A DNA stretch of 6,523 bases from Tepidimonas sp. GTDB taxonomy: Bacteria; Pseudomonadota; Gammaproteobacteria; Burkholderiales; Burkholderiaceae_C. Every line of letters begins with the position of its first letter. Position 1 is the first letter of the stretch. The stretch spans positions 1 through 6,523 of the forward strand of contig JANWZF010000346.1 in the NCBI GenBank assembly GCA_025054905.1, read 5' to 3'. The notes below the pieces were generated by a model that did no database searches, had not been told where the DNA came from, and was given only the letters and a program-made list of their open reading frames with translations. Of this stretch, positions 5,235 through 6,523 are shown piece after piece. Position numbers and translations under genes: made by a program.

Positions 5235-6523
5235 ATGCCCGGCTACGCCGATCCTGGCTTCGACACCCTGGCGCTGCACGCGGGCGCCGCTCCCGACCCC
5301 GCCACCGGAGCACGCGCAGTGCCGATCCACCTGACGACCTCGTTCGTCTTTGAATCGGCCGACCACGCCGCCGCGCTGTTCAATCTGGAACGCGCCGGCC
5401 ACGTCTACAGCCGCATCAGCAACCCGACCAACGCGGTGCTGGAGCAGCGGGTGGCGGCGCTGGACGGCGGCATCGCCGCCATCGCCACGGCCAGCGGGCA
5501 GGCCGCGCTGCATCTGGCCATCGTCACGCTGATGGGCGCCGGCGGCCACATCGTCGCCTCCAGCGCGTTGTATGGCGGCAGCCACAACCTGCTGCAGTAC
5601 ACGCTGCCGCGCCTGGGCATTGAGACGACCTTCGTGCCACCCGGCGACCTGGACGCCTGGCGGGCGGCGGTGCGGCCCAACACCCGGCTGTTCTTCGGCG
5701 AGACGGTCGGCAACCCCGGGCTGGACGTGCTGGACATCCCGGCGGTGGCCGAGATCGCGCACGCCGCCGGCGTGCCACTGCTGGTGGATTCCACCCTGAC
5801 CACACCGTGGCTGATCCAGCCGCTGACGCTGGGGGCGGACCTGGTCTATCACTCGGCCACGAAATTCCTCAGCGGCCACGGCACCGTCATCGGTGGCGTG
5901 CTGGTCGATGGCGGCAGCTTCGACTGGGAAGCGGCGCACGCGCGCGACGGCCGCTTTGCCGAGCTGACCGAGCCGTATGCGGGCTTTCACGGCATGGTGT
6001 TCAGCGAAGAATCGACGGTGGGGGCCTTCACGCTGCGCGCGCGTCGCGAAGGACTGCGCGATTTCGGCGCCTGCATGAGCCCGCACACCGCCTGGCTGAT
6101 TTTGCAAGGCATCGAAACGCTGCCATTGCGCATGGCGCGTCACATGGCCAACACCGAGCGGGTGGTGGAATTTCTCGCCGCGCACCCGATGGTGGCACGC
6201 GTGCGCCATCCGCTGCTGCCCGATCACCCGAGCCACGCGCTCGCCCAGCGGCTGCTGCCGCGCGGGGCCGGCAGCGTGTTCAGCTTCGACCTGCAGGGCA
6301 GCCGCGCGCAGGGGCGCGCGTTCATCGAGGCGCTCAAACTGTTCAGCCATCTGGCCAACGTCGGCGACTGCCGCAGTCTGGTCATCCACCCGGCCAGCAC
6401 CACGCACTTTCGCATGAGCGACGAGGCGCTGGCCGCCGCCGGCATCGGGCCGGGCACGATCCGCCTGTCGATCGGGCTGGAAGACCCGGACGACCTGATC
6501 GATGACCTCAAGCGCGCCTTCAA
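5235..6523 (+). CDS. metY: O-acetylhomoserine sulfhydrylase (O-acetylhomoserine aminocarboxypropyltransferase), 3' end cut by the window
   Basis: This cytosolic PLP enzyme (EC 2.5.1.49 type) makes homocysteine from O-acetylhomoserine and sulfide, bypassing cystathionine. The window holds 429 codons plus two bases with no stop. Members usually have about 425-440 residues, so only a few codons should be missing. Visible features are FDTLALHAG (9-17), YSRISNPT (58-65) whose Tyr and Arg bind cofactor phosphate, ASGQAALH (86-93), the PLP-binding region VDSTLTTPW (184-192), and the Schiff-base lysine K210 in HSATKFLSGHG. The long segment after the lysine (about 225-275, including GRFAELTEPYAGFHGMVF) is typical of O-acetylhomoserine sulfhydrylases and argues against cystathionine gamma-synthase or methionine gamma-lyase, which lack it. 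The more common VDNT is VDST here. The C-terminal HPASTTH and IRLSIGLED motifs are present. It is transcribed divergently from the CBS gene and has its own AGGAG ribosome binding site. Confidence 0.94.
   Translation, partial: MPGYADPGFDTLALHAGAAPDPATGARAVPIHLTTSFVFESADHAAALFNLERAGHVYSRISNPTNAVLEQRVAALDGGIAAIATASGQAALHLAIVTLMGAGGHIVASSALYGGSHNLLQYTLPRLGIETTFVPPGDLDAWRAAVRPNTRLFFGETVGNPGLDVLDIPAVAEIAHAAGVPLLVDSTLTTPWLIQPLTLGADLVYHSATKFLSGHGTVIGGVLVDGGSFDWEAAHARDGRFAELTEPYAGFHGMVFSEESTVGAFTLRARREGLRDFGACMSPHTAWLILQGIETLPLRMARHMANTERVVEFLAAHPMVARVRHPLLPDHPSHALAQRLLPRGAGSVFSFDLQGSRAQGRAFIEALKLFSHLANVGDCRSLVIHPASTTHFRMSDEALAAAGIGPGTIRLSIGLEDPDDLIDDLKRAF

Noticed and set aside
3827..5353. 508-codon plus-strand open frame crossing the CBS gene, the divergent spacer and the metY start
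   Set aside because: It runs through three recognisable features in a different frame and has no recognisable domain.
1..6523. Mobile element, phage, defence, toxin-antitoxin or CRISPR content
   Set aside because: No transposase, integrase, terminal repeats, direct-repeat arrays or composition change was seen. All substantial coding sequence is explained by recognised families.

Overview
The window is uniformly GC-rich, with strong G/C third-position bias, tightly packed genes and no mobile element, tRNA, rRNA or CRISPR array that I can see. The gene types and protein wording (a chorismate synthase starting MSGNTLGTLF, an NnrU-family membrane protein, a Burkholderiales-style O-acetylhomoserine sulfhydrylase) suggest a betaproteobacterium, probably Burkholderiales and perhaps Comamonadaceae-like. 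That placement rests on recalled family resemblance, not on a search.

Layout: (1) 53-688, plus strand: an NnrU-family integral membrane protein. (2) 689-704: a 16-base convergent gap with small inverted repeats. (3) 705-5152, minus strand: four genes in a row that look like one operon, transcribed right to left. They are a small two-CBS-domain protein (4661-5152), a Na/Pi-cotransporter-family carrier with a PhoU-like tail (3007-4653), chorismate synthase aroC (1895-2998) and an MFS transporter (705-1898). Spacing is 7 nt, then an abutting TAATG, then an ATGA overlap, so the last three genes are likely translationally coupled. (4) 5153-5234: an 82-base divergent intergenic region holding the only AT-rich patch noted here, with -10-like hexamers on both strands and two copies of CAGGAGACA in inverted orientation. 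(5) 5235-6523, plus strand: O-acetylhomoserine sulfhydrylase (metY type), which leaves the window a few codons before its expected end.

Functionally this is a core-metabolism and transport neighbourhood: the last step of the shikimate pathway (AroC), methionine/homocysteine synthesis by direct sulfhydrylation (MetY), a sodium-coupled phosphate-type carrier, a possible nucleotide-sensing CBS protein and an MFS carrier of unknown substrate. I found no convincing evidence of an undescribed system. The points most worth a second look are the coupling of a CBS regulator and a phosphate-type carrier to aroC, the acidic loop in the NnrU protein, and the compact divergent control region.
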